Origin: Apodemus sylvaticus
Taxonomy: Eukaryota > Chordata > Mammalia > Rodentia > Muridae
Assembly: GCF_947179515.1 (NCBI RefSeq)
Contig: NC_067476.1
Location: 56,887,800-56,951,799, forward strand
DNA length: 64,000 nucleotides
Direction: 5' to 3'
Part shown: positions 1-12,185 of the stretch, piece by piece
How the letters are laid out: each line of letters opens with the position of its first letter
How positions within the stretch are numbered: position 1 is the stretch's first letter
Made by a program: the position numbers and the translations under genes
Notes under the pieces: generated by a model
Told to the model about the DNA's origin: nothing
The model's input: only the letters and a program-made list of their open reading frames with translations
The model's database searches: none

Positions 1-2387
1 ACACAGCGGAGAATACAGTAGTGCTTTAATGCACTTTATTTAATGTTGTTCACAGGTCCTAGGTGCAAACTGCTGATGAGCTGGTTAAACATTTCTGCTT
101 AGATGTCCCACTCCGACTATGGTAAAGCAACACGTGCAAACCAGTTTGTTATCAGTAACAGGGAATCTATTACATGCCTTTCTCCTTGGCTTCATTCACA
201 GTCCAAGGAATTAACTCTATAGCTTGTATTCTTTTTCTAGAATATTATTTCCTTCCCACTGTCTGCTCCCCGCCCGGACCCTGGTCACCTTTGCCAGCCG
301 CTGTAGAGGTCTCTTGCCTCACCAACACCTACCTTCAGGACCCTATCATTTCAAATTCCCTGAATATGACAGAGTCGTGAAACCCTTTGATGGCTTCCTG
401 TTCCTCACACAAGGAAAGCCAGATTTCCTTATAGGCTGGGTGCCCAGAGAAGACCATAGTCTGGTGCAGCCCTATTTCACAGCACACACATTGCCTGCTG
501 TAATTCTGAAATCTGTCCCCTCTGTATCTATCTGTATCTCTGCCTCATCTTCCCGGAGCTGAGTCCTACCTCCACTGACGTCTGCCCTCTCTAAAACTTC
601 CCTGGGATTAAAGACTGGCTCATGTGACAGTCTCACTGGCCATTCAGAATCACTTCCCCCGTCTCCTTCACTGACCGAGTCCCAGAGATTATGGGCGACG
701 TTTGGCATTTTTGTATTGTTCCCTTTGTTGATCTACCTGTAGGTTTACATTGTGTTGTAAACTTTTCTAAGTGTTCTTGCAGACCTATGATGATATTAGT
801 CTTGTCTTTTTTTATTACAAATTTTCTATGCCAGATTTATTTGCCTCCCTCTTTCTTCTTCATGGATAAATAAAACAGAACATCTGTGCATAGCCCTTGG
901 CTTTCCGTCCTGTCTCTAAGTGGTAGAGCATAGCAGATGAAAGATGGGAAATGTTGAAGGCATAAAGAGACACAGTGTTTGGGCTTTTGCTAAGTGTTTC
1001 TTACTGCAGTGATAGGACCAACGGTCGGTCCACTTAGACCCTAAGAAGCTGGGTGGCTTCAGTACCTTCTCCGTTAGAAGTTCTCCTCCATTCTGTTGTT
1101 AGATGGCAGGACACCTAACACAATCGCTTGTGTGTGATCTGCTACATCCCACAAGCGCCACTAAATAAATATACCATGAGACTTTGAAAAAGATTAACAG
1201 TGGAGTTTATTAGACAGCTAAGGCTTTCTCATGAGCTAGCGTTCTGCAAATAAAACTTGTCCCTTGAGGGGTATGGAAATAAAGTATTTCCATACTTATT
1301 AAGTAAATTGAGAGAAATGCTGAACAGAATGTCCTTGCTCTGCTGTGTATCAATGAATTAAGATTAGTGTTAAGTTCTGAAACCTCTAGTTAGTCAAACA
1401 CTTATAGAATTCAAAGAATCCAAAACTTCTTTTTCTAATATTTGGCTATTAAAAAGCATCCAGATTCTTCTTGTGTTTATAAACTGAAAGACACAGAGCC
1501 ACTGTGCCCAGATCCTAAATGGCAATGCTGATCATCTCAATAGTGGCTTCTAGTTTAGATGGGGGCGTTTTCTACCTGATCAACCAGGGTCCTTATGTGT
1601 CAGTTATTTCACTATTAATTTTTATGGACTGCCTGGCTCCTGAAAGATCTGAAATTTGTGAACTTTGACCCCCAATGTCAGTAGGCCTGTTGCAGTAATA
1701 CTTACCCAGAGAGATCCACTGTGATGCTAATGGATCTTAAGGTGTCCCAAACCAAATGCATCTGTCTCTTCCCTAAGCTGTCCCTTTCCAGTTTCCCTCT
1801 CAGGAAATAATGATTCTCATTTCTGTGGAGCTATCCTGATCCCTGGAAATGTCTGTCTCTCATTCTGATTCCCACCAACAGAGACCATTGTAGACTTTCC
1901 TCCCTCTGGAATCTGGTGCCTTCCACCACCTTCCCTGCTATTCTGGTCTGAGCCCCCACATGTCCTTGTCTGGAGTGTTTGACACAATTTTCTACTTGGT
2001 CTTTCAGTTTCTACTCTTCACCAGTCATACAGGACATTCTTTACAGGATAATCAGAATGTTCCCTTCAAAACGAAAGGCAGAGGGAACCCTTCTCCACCC
2101 AGCCCCATGGGAAATGTGTATGGCATTGAGGTGCTGAGCACTGGCGATGAGGGCACTTATAATCTCGGGCTGCCTGACCCACTGACCGCATTTCTTACCA
2201 CATCACCTTTTTTTTTGATCCCCCTATAGGATATTCCTGAGATGTACCAAATGTGTTCTTACTTCCAGATTAATGTACTTTAATCCCCTCTGCCTAGTTA
2301 AGTTTGTCTCCACCTATGCCTGACTTCCTCACACACTTAGGTCATTTTTTAACCATTCCCTCACTGAGCAGCCTTTTTGCCCTTCTC

Positions 2388-2625
2388 TATGTGACTACAT
2401 CATTCGCTGTCCATGGAGGTAGCTTTATTTTTCTTTAAACGTTAATCACCGTTTGGCGTGTTAGATGTTGCTTCTCTACCTAGTTATACTTATGTTGTTT
2501 TGTTCTAGACTCTGCTCCTGGAGTACAGTCTCATGAACACAGGGTTGTATCCATTCAGCAGTGTCTCCCTGGTACCACGTACAGTCTTGTGTATTGGCTA
2601 TGTAGAGAGTACATTTGAATGAAGA
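2388..2625 (+). repeat. Ancient LINE L2-like 3' end
   Basis: The stretch reads like a diverged L2 tail: a pyrimidine-rich lead, then text resembling 'gactctgctcctggagtacagtctcatgaacacagg' style L2 wording, and a final tgaatgaa. Many substitutions, so this is a memory-based match with modest certainty. Confidence 0.4.
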
Positions 2626-2636
2626 TGAGAGGGAGG

Positions 2637-2658
2637 ATCAATGATCCTGATCATTGAT
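2637..2658. repeat. Short near-perfect palindrome
   Basis: Arms atcaatgatc and gatcattgat, 10 bases each, are separated by ct. More GATC-containing words follow at once. No known function. Confidence 0.6.
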
Positions 2659-2718
2659 GATCATGATCAATCCTTAACAGTTATTGATTTCTGTTACAAG
2701 AGGGTATTATGCGCATGA

Positions 2719-2722
<4 letters not shown>

Positions 2723-2759
<37 letters not shown>

Positions 2760-2760
2760 C
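2723..2760. repeat. (GT)n microsatellite ending in GC alternation
   Basis: About 30 bases of alternating GT run into gcgcgcg. Alternating purine-pyrimidine DNA of this type can adopt Z-DNA. It also creates the His/Thr-rich minus-strand ORF, which is not a gene. Confidence 0.9.
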
Positions 2761-2834
2761 AGCGTACCCTCATGCTGTGTGCATATAGATGTTTGTATGA
2801 TTAGGCTTTCATGTGAGTATGCATATGAGTACAC

Positions 2835-3130
2835 GTAGGTGTACTGCTGTGGATGAAGGTCAGGGATCAATGATGAGTGCATTCCTCAGTTGCTCTCCAT
2901 CTCACTTTTTCAGTCGGTCTCTCACTGAACCTGAAGCTCATTGACTGGCTAGGCTGGGTGGCCAGTGAGCCTCAGGGATGTGTGTTTTGCCTTTGCCCTC
3001 CCAGAACTGGGATAACAGATACATGCTGCTACAAACGGGGGACTTTTTCTGCTGTAGATCTGAACTGAGAACGGAGTCTCATGCTCTACAACAAGCACCT
3101 GATCTGCAGAGCTATCTCTCAAGTTCTTAT
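2835..3130 (-). repeat. B4-family SINE, antisense
   Basis: Contains the antisense B4 landmarks: a cagt-ggtctctcactgaacctg-like phrase, 'ggctaggctgg(g)tggccagtgagcc', a 'gggataacagatacatgc' phrase, and an ending that resembles an antisense tRNA-like head (agctatctctcaag). Diverged. Confidence 0.6.
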
Positions 3131-3490
3131 ATTAGTTACCTTTCTTGTTGCTAAAACAAATCCCTCACAAGAGGCAAGGTAAGAGGAGGAGTGTTTATCT
3201 TGACTTACAGTTGTAGGGGAAGAGTTTGTTGTGCTGGAGAGCTTTGGTTTAGGAGTGTGAAGCCACTGAATACATTGTATCCACAGCCAATGTACAGAGA
3301 GGAATGAAAGGTTCTAGTCAGCTTCTTTCTTCTTAGTCTATTCAAGACTCCATTGATAGGATGGTGCTTGCCACATGCAGAGTTGCCTTCCTTCTTCAGT
3401 TAATCCTCAGGACACTCCATCATAGGCCTCTAGGTCAAATTAACAGTGAAGACTAGTCATTCCATCAGAGCATCCAGAACTTTGCTATGT
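3131..3490 (+). repeat. Diverged rodent interspersed repeat, family not named
   Basis: Begins 'tagttacctttcttgttgct' and continues with the wording of an abundant rodent repeat whose consensus starts ttgctgtgataaaacacc. Much diverged, and I do not assign a family. Confidence 0.35.
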
Positions 3491-5808
3491 GTTACCAAGA
3501 ACATTTTAAAACCAGGGAGGGCCCTTTCAGTTGCCGAGTGGTGATGTTTGAGGCTATCCCCAGCAGTGAGCCAACAGGACTACATGCTGCTCTAACCAGC
3601 TTCTCAGGAAGACTCTGGTCCAATAGCTGAATCAGCACTTGCTGCCCGCGTGAAAAGGCTCCTAGAACCTAAATCTACTAGGTCTTCATAGCATAGGTTC
3701 CTTCTTAGATAGGCAGAACGATAACAAGCATCTTCCAGTGTATATATACCAGTCTCATCTGGTCTTGACTATTAAGATGGCTTGGGCCTAGTTAGTTTTT
3801 GGTTGGGAAAAAAATGTATTTCCTTTGTGACAGTTCATTCTGTAGGCAAGTTTTGGTTCAAGTGCCTTTTGTGAGTTGGGTGTTCTAGAAAAGTCTGGAT
3901 ATTCTGGAGTTAGGCAGAGTGTCTGAGTAGATAGCACACCACCACCAGCAGCTGATACTTCATGGAAGCTCACTGTGCGAAGGCTGGCCATGAGGACTTT
4001 TCCCAGAGAACTAAAACAGGGCACAGGTGGTAGAGTATCTTGCACAAATTGAGTGAGGAAGACAGGGTTTGCTCTCTGGAGGCCTGTCTCTGGAGGCCCT
4101 ACCCTGGCACTTCACTGTTTGATTGGCCTATTTATTGCAAAGCCAGTCAGGCTGTATATCCAATTATTAGAGGAGAACTCTGCAAAGCAGCATTTATCAA
4201 TCACTTCTGGGTTAGTGTTTTCCTCATGTTTTACCCTGAGTATCAGTGGTAATGTTCATACCTTCTTTGGCCTAGTGAACGATAAACCTAAAGGTACCCA
4301 AAATAATAGTCCTAGGCGTCATGAGCTGTCCTAGAAAGGACATGCTTACTTGCTGGATTGTCTGTATATTGCATATATTGGCTTTGGAATGCAAACTTTT
4401 GATCATTTGTTTGTTTACTGCAAACTGCAGTTAGCCTTCCCCCCCATTAGAAGTAATGAGCAGCCCCCAGCTTTCTCATCCCCACCACTTGAAGACCCCC
4501 CACCACTGTTACTTGATGTTTACAGTGCACGTTCAGTACATATGACATGTACTAACCCAGAGACCATTGGGAAGAAATTTGACACCTGGCACGCAGCCTC
4601 TCGTTACCCACAAATGATTCAGAAATCATCATTACTGGGTAAGCAGCTTCCGCTGTTCCTGGCATGCCTGCAGGGCCCTGCTCGTCCTTTAGGCCTGCTT
4701 CTCCCTGTTTTTATGAACCCTGAGCTTGCTGGTTTCAAATAGCATTTTTTACAGCAGCAAATCCACCTGTGAGATTCAAAGTTAATACTGCTTGTTAGAT
4801 TCTTAGGCAGAGCACTAAATAGATGGTGTTAGCGAATCCCAGAGGGCCCCTCCATAGAGTTTAGAAAGGCCTAGCAGTCTGTTGTTCCCTGGAGCCTGCC
4901 TGCTATTCACTGGGGTTGGGAGTCAGGATATACTTTGAGGTGTTTCATTAGAACTAGCAAGCATCTTGTGGAAGGACCTTAAGTCTATAAAACTGCTTTA
5001 TTTTGTTTAAGGAATAAATGTAAATCTTCTACCTCCTTCACCTGCTTCCCACTGTACCTGTCTAACTATAGAGTACGAATACTGTGCAAATACTACCATC
5101 TGTGCATGATAATTAGTTTACATTCTAAGCACCAGATTGACTTACCTCAGATCCTGACTATGATCTGATTTTTGTAGCATCCATCACAGCTAGCACTAGT
5201 GAGGTTTTGTGGATGTGCATGTTTTTTATACGCAGCCAAGCTTGTGTATTGATTTTGTGGTTTGGGACCTAGCAATGTTTATGGAAAACCTTTAATAAGA
5301 CAATATTGTAGGACCATTAGCTTAGCTTCTAAACAATATATTCTAAGAAACAACAGAAGTTACCTAGGTGGATTAATGATCTAAATACACTGTAATCACA
5401 TATTAAATTACCAAATACTATGTATTATTTTTAGTTTAATATACATGCGAATATTTCTGCACAAAATATTTTAATCAATGAAAAATTAGAAACTATCTAG
5501 TACTCAGAAATATGGAAGCAGTTAAATAGCATTTCATAGCCATCCGATGAGAATTTGCACAGCTATTTAAAAATTTTCTTTGAATACTATCTAATGCTGG
5601 GGAAAAGTTAATTGGAAAAAACCAGGTTGTTAAACTGAAATACAGTACAGTTCCCATTTTGGTTTTAGTAGTAATTCTATGTCCATTGAAAAATAAAATA
5701 TGTCAAAGTAGTTGAAAGAATTCATTGCTTAACATGGATGTTTTTCAATTCTGTCTTTATTTTTTCTTTATTTACTTATTTCCAGTAATTATATAAGAGG
5801 ATTTCTCA

Positions 5809-5810
<2 letters not shown>

Positions 5811-5850
<40 letters not shown>
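5811..5850. repeat. (GT)20 microsatellite
   Basis: Uninterrupted GT dinucleotide tract of about 40 bases. Confidence 0.95.
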
Positions 5851-5851
<1 letters not shown>

Positions 5852-5971
5852 TGTCTAAAACGGTATTAGGAATAACTATCATTAAACTATCAGCTTTTTA
5901 ATAATCATGTTATAAGCCTTAGCACCATAAATTTAAACCTAAAGTTAAATGAAGATGGAAGAATAGGATGA

Positions 5972-6442
5972 AGGATTGTGGGCCCCGAAGGGCTCGGGAA
6001 CTCCACAGGATGACCAACAGAGTCAACTAAGCTAGACCCTTGGGGCTCTCAGAGTCTGAACCACCAACCAAAGATTATACACAGGCTGGACCTCGGCCTC
6101 CCCGCACATATGTAGATGTGCAGCTTGGCCTTCATGTGGGGCCCCAACCTCTGGAGCAGGGGCTATCTTAGAAGCTGTTCCTGTATGTGGGATACATCCT
6201 TCTGGCTGAGCTGCCTTGTCTGGCCTCAGTGGAAGAAGAAGCGCCTAGGCAAACAGACTTGAAGTGCCAGGATTGGAGGAAATACCCAGAGGGGCCCCAC
6301 CTGCTCAGAGGAGAAAAGGGCGGGGATGGGAGTAGGATTCTGGGAGGCGATCACTGGGAGTGGGCAGTAAGAGGGATATAAAGTGAATAAGAAAAAAAAT
6401 AAAATTAAATAAGAAAAACCAAAGTCAGGATATCTTTAATCA

Positions 6443-6473
<31 letters not shown>

Positions 6474-6520
6474 GAAAAAGAAGAAAAAGAAAAAAAAGAA
6501 AGAAAGAACAAAGAAGAAAA
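5972..6520 (+). mobile_element. Rodent L1 3' UTR with A-rich tail
   Basis: Matches the 3' untranslated end of a rodent L1: 'ccaacagagtcaactaa', 'ctctcagagtctgaaccacc', 'tgtctggcctcagtgg', and G-rich text before 'gggatataaagtgaataa'. It ends in about 23 A's that grade into GAAA repeats (6445-6520). The element is a 5'-truncated insertion; no ORF is intact. The ORF at 6187-6381 is UTR read as protein. Confidence 0.85.
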
Positions 6521-7216
6521 TGAAAATGAAGACATACTGTGTGGAAAATGACTAAGTTTCTAAACACTGAGGCATGAGCTGGGCCAGCTCTCTCCTCTTT
6601 ATAATGAGTACTTTATCTCCTGGTTATGTAATCATTCCTGAACATTAACTAAGGCCGGTGTTATGTTTTGTTTGTTCTTCAGCAAATATTTATGATACAC
6701 AAAGACACACCACAGATAAACATAGTGTGACCCCATAAGGATAACTGAGATAGTCCAGTTGTGCCTGTAGTATACATATATAAATCTTAAAGGCTAACAA
6801 ATCATGTGAGTGCTTATCACACTGGAAACCCTTTTGAAATCTTAAGAATTGTGACAGTTTAAGATTATAGATTAACTGGTGTCCTTTTTCAGCCACACAG
6901 GACTATTAGTCTAGTTTCCTTTTGAAACAGTCTCTTGTGGCCTAGGCTGGCCTCCACGTTCCTATGTAGTCATGTTGCTATGTAGCTCGTGTTGCTAAGT
7001 GTCTAGAATACAAGAGTTGAGTCCTGAATTGAGCGGCGTGTTCTGGTTCCATGTTCTTAAGCCTTTGTCCCTTTGTAGTCAGCTGAGTCTCAGCTCTCGG
7101 TGGATGATACAAGGCACAATACAACACCGTGATGTTTACAAATAGCACTTCTTTTCATGAAGCCTTGTTTATTTCTATGTGTGTGCGTGTTTTGCCTGCC
7201 TGTTAAGTATGGATGC

Positions 7217-7218
<2 letters not shown>

Positions 7219-7256
<38 letters not shown>
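7219..7256. repeat. (GT)19 microsatellite
   Basis: Uninterrupted GT tract beside the tail side of the antisense B2 SINE; on the minus strand it is a CA tract following that SINE. Confidence 0.95.
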
Positions 7257-7257
<1 letters not shown>

Positions 7258-7400
7258 CTGGTACCTGTACTGGCCAGAAAAGAGGGCATAGGATCCCTTG
7301 GAACTGGAATTACGGATCCTTGTGAACCACCCTGTGGGTCCTGGGTCCTCAGCAAGAACAACAAATGCTCTTAACTGCTGAGCCACCTCTCCAGCCCCAC
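7257..7400 (-). repeat. B2-type SINE, antisense
   Basis: The right end, ctgctgagccacctctccagcc, is the reverse complement of the B2 tRNA-derived head. The left part 'ctggccagaaaagagggcat' corresponds to B2 'atgccctcttctgg'. The RNA polymerase III A/B box head is recognisable but mutated. Confidence 0.8.
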
Positions 7401-7407
7401 AAGCTGT

Positions 7408-7446
7408 ATTTCTTTCTTTCTTTCTTTCTTTCTTTTTTTTTTTTTT
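7408..7446. repeat. (TTTC)n then poly-T
   Basis: Pyrimidine tract between the SINE and the antisense L1. On the minus strand it is the GAAA-grading A tail of the L1. Confidence 0.85.
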
Positions 7447-7965
7447 GCTATTTTTTTTATTTACATTGCAAATGATTTCCCCTTTTCTGGGTCCCCACTC
7501 CCCGCAAGTCCCATAAGCCCTCTTCCATCCCCCTATTCTTCCACCCACCCCTTCCCACTTCCCTGTTCTGGAATTCCCCTATACTCTTGCACTGAGTCTT
7601 TCCAGAACCAGGGGCCACTCCTCCATTCTTTTTGGACATCATTTAATTTGTGGATTATGTCCTGGGTATTCAAAGTTTCTAGGCTAATATCCACTTATCA
7701 GTGAGTGCATACCATGATTATCTTTTGAGACTGGGTTACCTCACTTAGTATGATGTTCTCCAGCTCCATCCATTTGTCTAAGAATTTCATGAATTCATTG
7801 TTTCTAATGGCTGAATAGTACTCCATTGTGTAAATATACCACATTTTTTGTATCCATTCCTCCGTTGAAGGACATCTAGGTTCTTTCCAGCTTCTGGCTA
7901 CTACAAATAGGGCTGCTATGAACATAGTGGAGCTTGTGTCCTTATTGCATGCTGAAGAATCCAGG
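7447..7965 (-). mobile_element. L1 3' end with ORF2 C-terminal remnant, antisense
   Basis: Minus-strand translation around 7720-7850 gives MWYIYTMEYYSAIRNNEF and KWMELENIILSEVTQS, the C-terminal end of rodent L1 ORF2. Toward lower coordinates it passes through the L1 3' UTR ('atcatttgcaatgtaaat' sense) to the tail at 7410-7446. It is 5'-truncated and frame-broken, so it is a dead copy. The same L1 end recurs at 39421-39988. Confidence 0.9.
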
Positions 7966-8190
7966 AGGGCAGGCTGTGCTAATGACATTGCTTTTCTCCC
8001 CTTGGGTTCTCCCACTGCCCAATGAGGGTGACCTTTTTTGGACACTGTTCCTTAGACGTTCAAGTCTGGGTTTAGCAGAGAACATACGGCCACTTAACTA
8101 TCACTTGACAGGCTGCTGCTTTCTCAGTGTAGGCCAGACAGTTGCTGCTAACTGGGTCAGTATGGCCTTGAGGTTTTGGTGACTCTAATG

Positions 8191-8426
8191 AAATGGTTCT
8201 TAACCTGTGGGCTGTGACCCCTTCAGAGTCAAATGACCCTTTCACAAGGGTCACCTAAGACCATTAGAGAACACAGATATCTACTTTACGATTCATAACA
8301 GTAGCAAAATTACAGTTATGAAGTAGCAACGGAAATAATTTTATGTTGGGGGAGGGGTGGATTACCACAACTTGAGGAACTGTATTAAAGGTTGAGAACC
8401 AGCATTAGAAAGATTGCAAACCACTG
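8191..8426 (+). mobile_element. hAT (URR1-like) DNA transposon fossil
   Basis: Starts aaatggttcttaacctgtgg and ends aaccactg, matching the hAT-Charlie type inverted ends (cagtggttctcaacc). The interior has 'cataacagtagcaaaattacagttatgaagtagcaac', split here for description, typical of the rodent URR1 group. Flanking 8-bp words ctctaatg (8183-8190) and gtctaatg (8427-8434) agree at 7 of 8 positions, as expected for a hAT target duplication. No transposase ORF; non-autonomous. Confidence 0.8.
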
Positions 8427-8521
8427 GTCTAATGCTTCATGTTATTGTAATGAGAAAAGTTTTTCCAGAGGCATATGTGAGCTTCCTAATTGATGGCGTA
8501 ATGTTACAGCTAGATAGTCAC

Positions 8522-8695
8522 TACCATTGAGTATCAGCTGTGTACCAGGGTCTGGGCAGCACTTTGTATACACTAAGTGCCAACTCTGTGTCCTACAAGG
8601 GAGTTATTATCTCCATCTTACAGATGGAAGACTTGAAGCCGAGACTGGTTGGTGATTTTTGTCTGGTCCTCAGTAAATAGAATGAGTGTAGCATC
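8522..8695 (+). repeat. MIR SINE (ancient)
   Basis: Classic MIR order: 'gagtatcagctgtgtaccagg', 'tctgggcagcactttgtata', 'ttattatctccatcttacag', 'atggaagacttgaagccgaga'. A mammal-wide repeat, fairly well kept. Confidence 0.8.
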
Positions 8696-9557
8696 CTGAT
8701 CTAGAAAATGTCACAACACTGCTCGATGTCATAGCCTGTGGTCCCACAGTTAAAGCTGGCCAAGTTCTCAAAATTAGAAACTGGAAATTACATGACCTCA
8801 AGGTTAATTTCAGGGTTGTCTAAGAAATTAACCTCGAGGTTGTGATATTTCAAAGTTCTGTGACCTTTCTCTTTTTATTTTATTCATGTCTACCTCGGAA
8901 TCTGGGGAAGGTTGTGGTGGAGGGAGCCCTTCTGGTGTTATCTGCAAGGTGGTGTTATATCTTTGAAATTGTTATAACTTATGTCACCCAGTATTAGTGT
9001 TAATGTCAATAGAAGAACATTCGGAAAGCAGTGGTCTGCTTGTCTTTCTCAGTGCCCTGAACATGGATGAAAAGTAAATCTATCCAGGAATTTGTAGCCA
9101 CAGCCTAAAATATTCCCAGATAAATATAAAAGCTTTTTTAATCTTTGAAATAAAATTGACAAGCCTTGACCAGTAGTCTTTGGAATCATGCTTTTCCCTG
9201 GGTGAGTTGTCCTGAGCTATTCAGCCATTATGCAGTCGCATTGTCTGTTTATTGACAAATGGAGGAAACCAAAGGCCAGTCATGTGGGCAGATTTCCTCT
9301 TGCTGCCCAGGAGGCATTGAGACCCGTGAACAGCAGACCTACCAGCCTGGAGAGCTACAGGGAAGGCTATGCTCAGGAATCTTGACCTGAGCTCCGTAAG
9401 CATCAGGTCCCTTTGAGCAGGGAGACCAGGACATGGGTAAGTACTCTCTCCCTCTTCTGTGTATTCTAAGGCTGAGGGTGATGCTTAGGGGTTAAGTTCA
9501 TTTCCTCATGTTCATAAGGCCTAGGTCGAATCAGGTGCACATGCATATGAGAGTATG

Positions 9558-9636
<79 letters not shown>
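9558..9636. repeat. (CT)n(CA)n compound microsatellite
   Basis: About 43 bases of CT with one interruption switch at 9601 to about 36 bases of CA. Confidence 0.95.
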
Positions 9637-9639
<3 letters not shown>

Positions 9640-10121
9640 GACCTAGGAATTAAGTTGTAATTTTAGGATTTGAGAGGAAGCTTTATTTTATTTTTTTAAA
9701 GAATAATGAATGTGCTTATGTAACCCTCTGATTGTGTTGCTTATATAACATGCTTAACACCTTCAATGGAGTGTATGTTTCCAGACATCATGAAAGGAAA
9801 TGAGAGCAATGAGCTGGTGAAGGGAGAAGGAGACAATTATAGCAAAAATAGTGATCTTAAAAGAAACTATGAGAAGATCTAACTTTGTAACTGCTGATCG
9901 CAGGACAACTGTGATGTTTCCCAGCTGACCGGAGCCTTCCATTCAGCAAACCAGAGATGGGAATTTAAAAGTTAAACTTATTAGATGTTGTCAGATGATC
10001 TGTTGTAGTAGAAGTCTAACTTTTTACAATTCCAAAAAAAAGCTATTTAAACATCCAGCCCCATGACAGGGCTCTAAAATGTAATCAGAAAACACTGAAG
10101 AAATTATCTTTAGGAACCATT

Positions 10122-10206
10122 TACCCCCTTATCTGGTGCTGGGAATCAAATCAAGGCCTTCAGGCATGCTAAACACACATTCTTCCATGGACCTACCACA
10201 GCCCTG
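10122..10206 (-). repeat. ID-type tRNA-derived SINE fragment, antisense
   Basis: 'ctggtgctgggaatcaaatcaaggcctt' followed by 'gcatgctaaacacacattct' is the reverse complement of the ID head and its gcttgcctagcatgc loop. It is a SINE, not a tRNA gene. Confidence 0.5.
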
Positions 10207-10698
10207 TATGAGGTTGGGTACAGTGAGGTAAAACAATGGTTCTAAGAGCAGATGAGCCCGCCCTCCCTCCAGGAAGCAGTGTAGCAGAAACCTGAGACTA
10301 GGCACATGACTCTCAACGTTCATAGCTGCTCATGCTAAGGACATGCCAATCAAGACTTTTCCCTTATGATAATGAGCACGGATGAATGCAAACCTGAAGG
10401 ATATGCTTCTTATTTTAGAAAGAAATGTGAATTTGAGGCCATTCTGGGTGTTGAGTTGGGTTAATTTTATTCTCGGATAAACAATGCTCTTTAGGTTCTG
10501 ATAATGTGCAAATTACAGAATGGATGTCTATATGAGAGGTATTGGTTTCTTAACATTCTGGAGGTTAAAGAAAATACCCTGTTTTAGAATTTAGCTACCA
10601 ATTATAATACTTGGTGTTGGTTGTTTTATCAATTATGCTTTCATTTTTTAGTAATACACACGTGTGGTAATAAAAAGATTATTACTGGGTCAGTAAAT

Positions 10699-10728
10699 GT
10701 TTTGTTTTTGTTTTTGTTTTTGTTTTTT
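10699..10728. repeat. (GTTTTT)n short tract
   Basis: T-rich hexamer repeat of about five units. Confidence 0.8.
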
Positions 10729-11555
10729 TATGGTCGCATGTGCCTCAAATAGTCAACAAAATGTGAGGGTTATATTCTTTACTCATTTTAATATGTACTA
10801 TATTGTACATGTAGTGAATATTCAAAATGAATAAGGTTCTTTTTTCTTTTTCCATGATATTCCCAAAGTCAAGTAGAGAAGAAATAGATACAAGTTCTCC
10901 ATGCCAAGCAGGCAGGAGACTGTTTTCCAGATGCTGATACTGAGTCCCATGGCGTTCCACCCTTCTGGTCCACAAAACGGAGTCAACATTTCAACAGTCC
11001 GCTGCTATCTATAGATGCTGAACTCATGTGTATTGCACTGTGTGCCAAAATGATCTCTGTGTGTGTGCTGGTGTGGAAAGCAGAGAAACTGGTTTCCCTT
11101 CCCTGCTCAGATGGCTTGAGTTAATTCTTCGTGACCTGCCTATGTGCTTACCCGCTACATAGTTGCCAAAGTCAAGTTTCTTTGCAGTCTTTGTGCTTCT
11201 GATCACAGAAGGGGGGCAATGAAGGGGTGTTGCAGATGTAGATACGGTTGTTGTCGGTCATCAGACATATTCAGTGTTTTTCTGTGTCCTACAGGGTTTT
11301 TCCCCCCCAGATATATTTCTATGATTTCTTCTGTAAGGTCGAATCAGCGCTCTGGAAGTGGTTCAGCAGGGAACCTGCGAGAAGAAAAACCTGTGCGGTG
11401 TTATTTTCCTCCACGCTGCTGCTGGGCTTGGCTCCACGGCACTTGCCGCCTCCTGGCAGCCCTCTCTTCTGCTGGGCTCCTTATGATCTTTTCCCTCTGT
11501 TCCCGGATGTGAGAAATGGGGCTCTAACCCTAGCTGGGTTTCTGATCATTTGCAG

Positions 11556-11648
11556 AGCATCCACGTTTTGGAGAGAACTGCTTCATCGAGCACAGAGCCC
11601 TCTGCCAGTCGCCAATTGCTAGAGCCGGAGCCCCTCCCCCTCTCCAAG
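11556..11648 (+). CDS. Osbpl6: Osbpl6 exon 1 in window: Ser-rich N-terminal region
   Basis: 31 codons, phase 0 at both ends. The reading begins SIHVLERTASSSTEPSASRQ and ends with LLEPEPLPLSK. The acceptor is ttgcag and the donor gtcagt. The sequence matches the segment just ahead of the PH domain of ORP6. It is Ser/Thr- and Pro/Glu-rich and likely disordered. Its predecessor, carrying the start codon, must be upstream of the window. The overlapping ORF at 11248-11622 reads this exon in the wrong frame. Confidence 0.9.
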
Positions 11649-11995
11649 GTCAGTGACAGTGAGATTTCTCCCACAGCTAGCCCAGTGACTGCTCTGGGGC
11701 CAAATGAACTGTGAATAACTTTGACATTTGACTCTTGTAAGGGAGCAGTGAGGCCAAGTGCGGGCCTTCTCTGCTGCTTTCTCTGCCTCCTTTGCAGAGA
11801 TTTTTTTCTGCCTTGTATGAGGGGAGAAGAAAAGGCAGTATGTTTTCCTTGGATTTCCAGGGTTATAGGTGAAGGTCTAAAAGTATTTTAAGCGAAAAAT
11901 AATAAAGGAAAACATTATTATCTCCTCTTAGAGAGATGAGCAGATAATCCTATGACAGATTAATGTTGGGAAGAAAGAAAAACCATGGGTCCAAT

Positions 11996-12185
11996 TGTAT
12001 TATTGCTGTGTCCTGAATTCTAGGCACTACACAAAGTACTTGAGTACATCATCACATTTAATACAATTTTCATAAGCTGTTCCCTGACATATATGTATTT
12101 ATTACATTTAGTGAATCTGGAGACTCAGAGTTAGCAATTTGCCCTAAGACAAAAGAGCTGTTAGGTGGCAGGGGGAAGTACAGGT
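11996..12185 (+). repeat. MIR SINE (ancient)
   Basis: MIR-like order: 'ctaggcactacacaaagtac', 'catcacatttaatacaattt', 'ggagactcagagttagcaat', 'ttgccctaagacaaaagagc', 'tgttaggtggcag'. Diverged but collinear. Confidence 0.7.

Larger units (their letters stand above)
1..11555 (+). other. 5' intron of Osbpl6 (left end not in window)
   Basis: No exon could be supported here. I looked for the preceding ORP6 exon (start codon and a Ser/Thr-rich stretch of about 34 residues ending ...RQ) and did not find it. The segment contains an ancient L2-like piece, a B4-type SINE, an L1 3' end, an L1 ORF2 remnant, a B2 SINE, a hAT element, a MIR and several microsatellites, listed separately. The stretches 1-1730, 3600-5800 and 8900-9450 show nothing I can name. 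Confidence 0.7.

Noticed and set aside
7698..8045. Minus-strand protein with MEYYSAI motif
   Set aside because: It is the C-terminal L1 ORF2 remnant of a truncated, dead insertion, not a host gene.
9221..9440. Possible alternative first exon ending in gacatgg followed by gtaagt
   Set aside because: The ATG before the donor gives the wrong frame when joined to 11556 and an immediate stop when joined to 17844; no other support.
1..11555. Search for the ORP6 start-codon exon (MSSDEK-type N terminus)
   Set aside because: No match to the Ser/Thr-rich first coding exon with a donor was found on the + strand. It is probably upstream of the window.
11144..11622. Two long overlapping + ORFs around the first visible exon
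   Set aside because: They read the real exon in wrong frames, and the upstream portion lacks family similarity. Only the 31-codon spliced exon is supported.
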